The notes under the pieces were generated by a model, which made no database searches, was not told the DNA's origin, and saw only the letters and a list, made by a program, of their open reading frames with translations. The translations under genes were made by a program, and so were the position numbers. This document shows, piece by piece, positions 6,017 through 8,160 of a stretch of 8,160 bases of DNA (within the stretch, counting starts at the first letter, position 1; every line of letters begins with the position of its first letter). The stretch is from Lentzea sp. (lineage in GTDB: Bacteria > Actinomycetota > Actinomycetes > Mycobacteriales > Pseudonocardiaceae): positions 1 to 8,160 of the forward strand of contig JASLAV010000941.1 of NCBI GenBank assembly GCA_030146905.1. The letters are read 5' to 3'.

Positions 6017-7225
6017 ATGCGCCACTCCGAAGCACATCCGATCCTGCGCCCGCTAGGGGCGTTCGAGCACATCATCGATCTCTACATCAGCCGCAACCCA
6101 GTTCAGTTCTCGCTCATCATCGAACTCGGGTCGCCCATCCGGGCACAGCAGCTGGAGCGCGCGCTCGCGCAGCTGCAGCAAACGCACCCGTTGCTCGCCG
6201 TCGGCATCGATCGCACCGGTGAGCGCCCGGCATTCCGCCGGTCGACCGGCCTCATTCCGGTCCGAGAGGCCCGCGCGGGCGACTGGCGGGAAGCGGCAGC
6301 GGAGGAGCAGACGCGTCCCATCGACGCCGACGGGAGTCCTCTGGTGCGCGCAACGTTCTTGAGCGACGGTCCTGGTGACCGTGGAACCATCGTCCTTCTG
6401 ACGTTCTCCCACCAGATCGCCGACGGACGCGGCGCGCTCCGCGCAGCACACGACCTCCTCGCGATCCTCGACGGGCAGACGCTCCCGGCTCGGCCGGTAC
6501 CTGTCGACCAGGAGAGCCTGCTCGAGCGCCTGCCCCAGGCGGAGCAGCCGGTCGAGCACGTCCCAGGCACTGCGACGGACCCGCATGTCGCCACGATCCG
6601 TCCGTTCGACGCCACGGCACCGAGCATCGAGATCGCCGAACTCGACCCTGCGACGACCGAACACCTCCGCTCAACCGCTCGTGCCCACGCTTCGACTGTC
6701 CAAGGCGCACTCTGTGCCGCCGCCGCACAAGCACTCACCGCGCTCACCGGCGCCGACAGCATCCGCATCAACGTGCCCATCGACCTCCGCTCGGTGCTGG
6801 GTCTCGATGATGACGTCGTGAACCGCTTCACGGCGACAACTGTGGTCATGCAGGCACCCGCGCACAGCACTCTTTGGTCCCTCGCCCAGGACGCGACGGC
6901 GCAACTGCGCGCGGCACGCGACGGCGCCCGCGACGCGGCACTCATGCTGGCCTCGCTCAATCCGGTCGACGCCGTGGAGGCAGAGGCAGCGATGCTCGCT
7001 GCCACCACCGCCGACCTGGAGATCACCAACCTGGGGGCGTACCAGCCCGCCACGCCGTCCGCGGTCGCGATCTGGGGACCGACGATGACGACGCAGGTCC
7101 GGGACGAACGGATTCTCGGCGTCGTCACGCACGACGGGTCGCTACGAATCGTCCTGACGACGCACGGCGATACAAGGGGTCTGCCCGCTGACATCGCCAG
7201 CCGCCTCACACGACTGCGAGGTTGA
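6017..7225 (+). CDS. Stand-alone condensation-domain-like acyltransferase (PapA5/alcohol acyltransferase-type)
   Basis: 402 residues from ATG 6017, which has AAGGA 4 bases upstream; ATG 6005 in the same frame lacks a ribosome site. The catalytic motif HxxxDG of the chloramphenicol-acetyltransferase/condensation superfamily is H132-Q-I-A-D136-G137 within TFSHQIADGRGALRAAHDLL. Further family signs are the N-terminal substrate-channel segment with HPLLAVGID (57-65), INVPIDLRS (251-259), and E-I-T-N-L-G (335-340), matching the SNLG-like strand. These enzymes move an acyl group from CoA or a carrier protein to an alcohol or amine, as PapA5 does for phthiocerol or as alcohol acetyltransferases do. 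No carrier protein, adenylation or polyketide gene is nearby in this window, so the substrate is unknown. The length suits a single-domain enzyme and all motifs look intact. It is probably cytoplasmic, as there is no signal peptide. Confidence 0.85.
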   Translation: MRHSEAHPILRPLGAFEHIIDLYISRNPVQFSLIIELGSPIRAQQLERALAQLQQTHPLLAVGIDRTGERPAFRRSTGLIPVREARAGDWREAAAEEQTRPIDADGSPLVRATFLSDGPGDRGTIVLLTFSHQIADGRGALRAAHDLLAILDGQTLPARPVPVDQESLLERLPQAEQPVEHVPGTATDPHVATIRPFDATAPSIEIAELDPATTEHLRSTARAHASTVQGALCAAAAQALTALTGADSIRINVPIDLRSVLGLDDDVVNRFTATTVVMQAPAHSTLWSLAQDATAQLRAARDGARDAALMLASLNPVDAVEAEAAMLAATTADLEITNLGAYQPATPSAVAIWGPTMTTQVRDERILGVVTHDGSLRIVLTTHGDTRGLPADIASRLTRLRG

Positions 7226-7255
7226 GGAGAGGACTGACCCGCGCCGACCAGTCGG

Positions 7256-7288
7256 CCGGCGTGGCGCCGGCGACGGTCACGCCACCGG
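7256..7288 (+). terminator. Possible terminator hairpin after the acyltransferase gene
   Basis: Left arm CCGG (7256-7259) plus TGGCG (7262-7266), with a 2-base bulge, pairs with CGCCACCGG (7280-7288) around a 13-base loop, 30 bases past the stop codon. There is no T-run. The element also lies just beyond the end of the minus-strand transposase remnant, so it could instead be sequence from that element's edge. Confidence 0.35.
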
Positions 7289-7321
7289 CGCTGTGCGCGC
7301 CGAAAACCGCACGCACACAGG

Positions 7322-7490
7322 TCAAGTGGCATGGTGCTACTCGTCGATGACTTCGCCGAGACGGTCCTGTCGCCTCAGCCTGCGAGCGCGGGAAGTCGGC
7401 CCGCGTAACGGTCGTCCGGCGCGGGGCCGGATCGACGCCACCAGTCTTGAGGACCTCCCACACCGTGGAGGCGGCGAGCAAGATCCTGTC
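7322..7490 (-). pseudogene. Remnant of an integrase-core (rve-type) insertion-sequence transposase
   Basis: On the minus strand, 7490 to about 7371 reads ILLAASTVWEVLKTGG followed by VDPAPRRTTVTRADFPRSQAEA. This matches the segment before the catalytic core in actinobacterial integrase-type transposases (typically STVWEILKxAGIDPAPRR...FLRSQA). The whole catalytic core is missing. In another frame, 7366-7322 reads QDRLGEVIDE, then TAG, then HHAT and TGA. This resembles the usual C-terminus RRDRLGG-I-EY-xx-A with the Tyr codon turned into a stop. So the 5' part, the D-D-E core and the frame are all damaged and the element is dead. Assignment is from recognised motifs only; the C-terminal match is weaker than the STVWEVL match. 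Confidence 0.5.
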
Positions 7491-7509
7491 CTCCGGCGAG
7501 ACCCACCGC

Positions 7510-7629
7510 GTGGGAATCCCGTTGCGCCGCAGGGGAAAGCCCCAGGACGTGGCCGAGCCGATCGCATTCCTGGTGTTGGAGCGTGCCTTCCAGATCACCC
7601 TGCGGGCCATCGCCGTCGACGGCGCGCGT
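7510..7629 (+). pseudogene. C-terminal fragment of a short-chain dehydrogenase/reductase (SDR)
   Basis: About 40 residues read VGIPLRRRGKPQDVAEPIAF, then LVLERAFQITLRAIAVDGAR. This is the conserved end of classical SDR oxidoreductases, which read P-L-R-R-x-G-x-P-E-D-V-A, A-I-x-F-L, I-T-G-Q and V-D-G-G. The Rossmann fold and the Tyr-x-x-x-Lys active site are absent, and immediately upstream the opposite strand carries transposase sequence. The junction therefore lies near 7490-7510, consistent with loss of the 5' part by insertion or recombination. The frame runs on past the normal SDR end to 7710 without meaning. Confidence 0.55.
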
Positions 7630-7685
7630 CACTCCGACCGGAGTTCCCGAAGTCCCTCCCCCGCCGACAGCGTGGCGCTGGCACC

Positions 7686-7844
7686 GCGCGGGCCATCGCG
7701 GACGGACTGAACAACCCGGAGATCGCCGAACGGCTGCACATCAGTGTCGCCACGGTGAAAGCGCACACCAGCAACCTGTTCGCCAAGCTGGCGGTGGAGA
7801 ACCGGGTACAGATCGCACTCGTGGTCCGCGACGCGCAGGGCTGA
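7686..7844 (+). pseudogene. LuxR-family helix-turn-helix C-terminus (GerE-type), upstream domain lost
   Basis: The last 52 residues of the frame read ARAIADGLNNPEIAERLHIS, VATVKAHTSNLFAKLAVENR and VQIALVVRDAQG, ending in TGA at 7844. This is a nearly complete LuxR/GerE DNA-binding domain, including the recognition helix V-A-T-V-K-A-H-T-S-N. The expected L-T-x-R-E-x-E-V-L opening is corrupted (LPRRQRGAG, about 7656-7682), and no receiver or sensor domain precedes it; SDR tail sequence lies there in another frame. I see no start codon with a ribosome site that would express it alone. It is most likely the surviving end of a NarL-type response regulator. Confidence 0.6.
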
Positions 7845-7935
7845 GGCAGTCAGCCCTGTCACGAACCAAGAATCGAAATCAGACCGCATGATCGTTCCAC
7901 GTCGTTGCAGCACCCAGTCGGTCACGACGTCGCCG

Positions 7936-8099
7936 TCATTTCTTGGCAGAGCGGACTGTGCTCAGGCGGGAGCCGTGCTCGACGCCGCGGCGGACGATGA
8001 CGGGTGCGATGCCGCGGGGCGCCGCCCGCGTCGGTGATCAGGCGATGCTTCGAGCCGGGCCCACAGCTCGTCGGTCAAGACCTCCCGTACCGGAATCAC
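7936..8099 (-). pseudogene. IS5-type transposase reduced to three short blocks in three frames
   Basis: Minus strand. Block 1, from GTG 8099 to 8049, reads MIPVREVLTDELWARLE and matches the N-terminus of IS5-family transposases (LTDEQWARIEPLLP). Block 2, 8050-8015, reads KHRLITDAGGAP and matches the K-H-H-L-x-x-D-x-x-G-x-P strand of the DDE domain. Block 3, 8016-7936, reads RGIAPVIVRRGVEHGSRLST and matches the I-x-P-V-I-x-R-R-G-x-x-H-G-S segment, ending at TGA 7936. In intact relatives these blocks are far apart within about 270 residues. Here they are directly joined in different frames, so at least two internal deletions removed most of the catalytic domain, and the end carrying the last acidic residue is gone. 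The left inverted repeat of the element was not identified. Confidence 0.6.
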
Positions 8100-8160
8100 G
8101 AGGTAGCAGGACCTCGAACTTCTCACCGCCCAGCGGCTGCCCTCAACACGGCGGCCTGCG

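Noticed and set aside
6103..7332. 409-residue minus-strand frame
   Set aside because: Antisense to the acyltransferase, which carries the HxxxDG and N-L-G motifs on the plus strand.
7331..7408. Plus-strand MVLLVDDFAETV, resembling the start of a response-regulator receiver domain that could belong to the LuxR fragment
   Set aside because: The bases are the exact antisense of the transposase C-terminus (VIDE-stop-HH), the similarity covers only seven residues, and the frame soon ends at TAA.
7447..7710. Whole 87-residue plus-strand frame as an SDR gene
   Set aside because: Only about 40 residues resemble SDR proteins; the start region is antisense to transposase sequence and the tail runs into LuxR-remnant sequence.

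Overview
The window is high-GC actinobacterial DNA. A type VII (ESX) secretion substrate locus, a MerR-family regulator and secreted S33 aminopeptidases with lipoprotein or Sec signals point to a Pseudonocardiaceae-like actinomycete (Lentzea, Saccharothrix, Actinosynnema or Amycolatopsis type). The genus is inferred from gene style only; no marker gene is present.

Left part, minus strand (2018 down to 1): a three-gene ESX-substrate operon. It holds a YbaB/EbfC-like protein (EspL-like), a 101-residue EspC-like protein with a YxxxD secretion motif, and a large WxG protein with a K-P-P repeat tail that runs off the window. The last two genes overlap by one base (TGATG). The expected picture is a YxxxD/WxG heterodimer exported by an ESX machine, with the YbaB-like protein as an accessory factor.

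Middle part (2205-5736): a small three-helix membrane protein, a MerR-family regulator and a truncated secreted-hydrolase 5' end, all on the minus strand, then a lipoprotein-type S33 tripeptidyl-aminopeptidase-like hydrolase on the plus strand. Upstream of each of these four genes I find a promoter-like site of the same design: a TTGA-type -35, directly followed by a 15-bp dyad of the form GTGCCSC-N-GSGGCAC, inside a 19-bp spacer. A long spacer with a central dyad is the hallmark of MerR-controlled promoters. The four sites therefore look like a compact local regulon of the MerR protein, linking a membrane protein and exported peptidases. This is the most interesting signal in the window. The hydrolase reading frame is broken by one extra G between its lipoprotein signal and the mature enzyme. 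The MerR gene looks leaderless, and its promoter lies inside the truncated hydrolase remnant.

Right part (5737-8160): a spacer of about 280 bp with no recognisable gene, then a stand-alone acyltransferase of the condensation-domain/PapA5-like superfamily (HxxxDG motif). The rest is a gene graveyard: an integrase-type transposase remnant (minus), the C-terminus of a short-chain dehydrogenase (plus), the DNA-binding end of a LuxR-family regulator (plus), and an IS5-type transposase reduced to three short blocks in three frames (minus). This marks a recombination-prone boundary.
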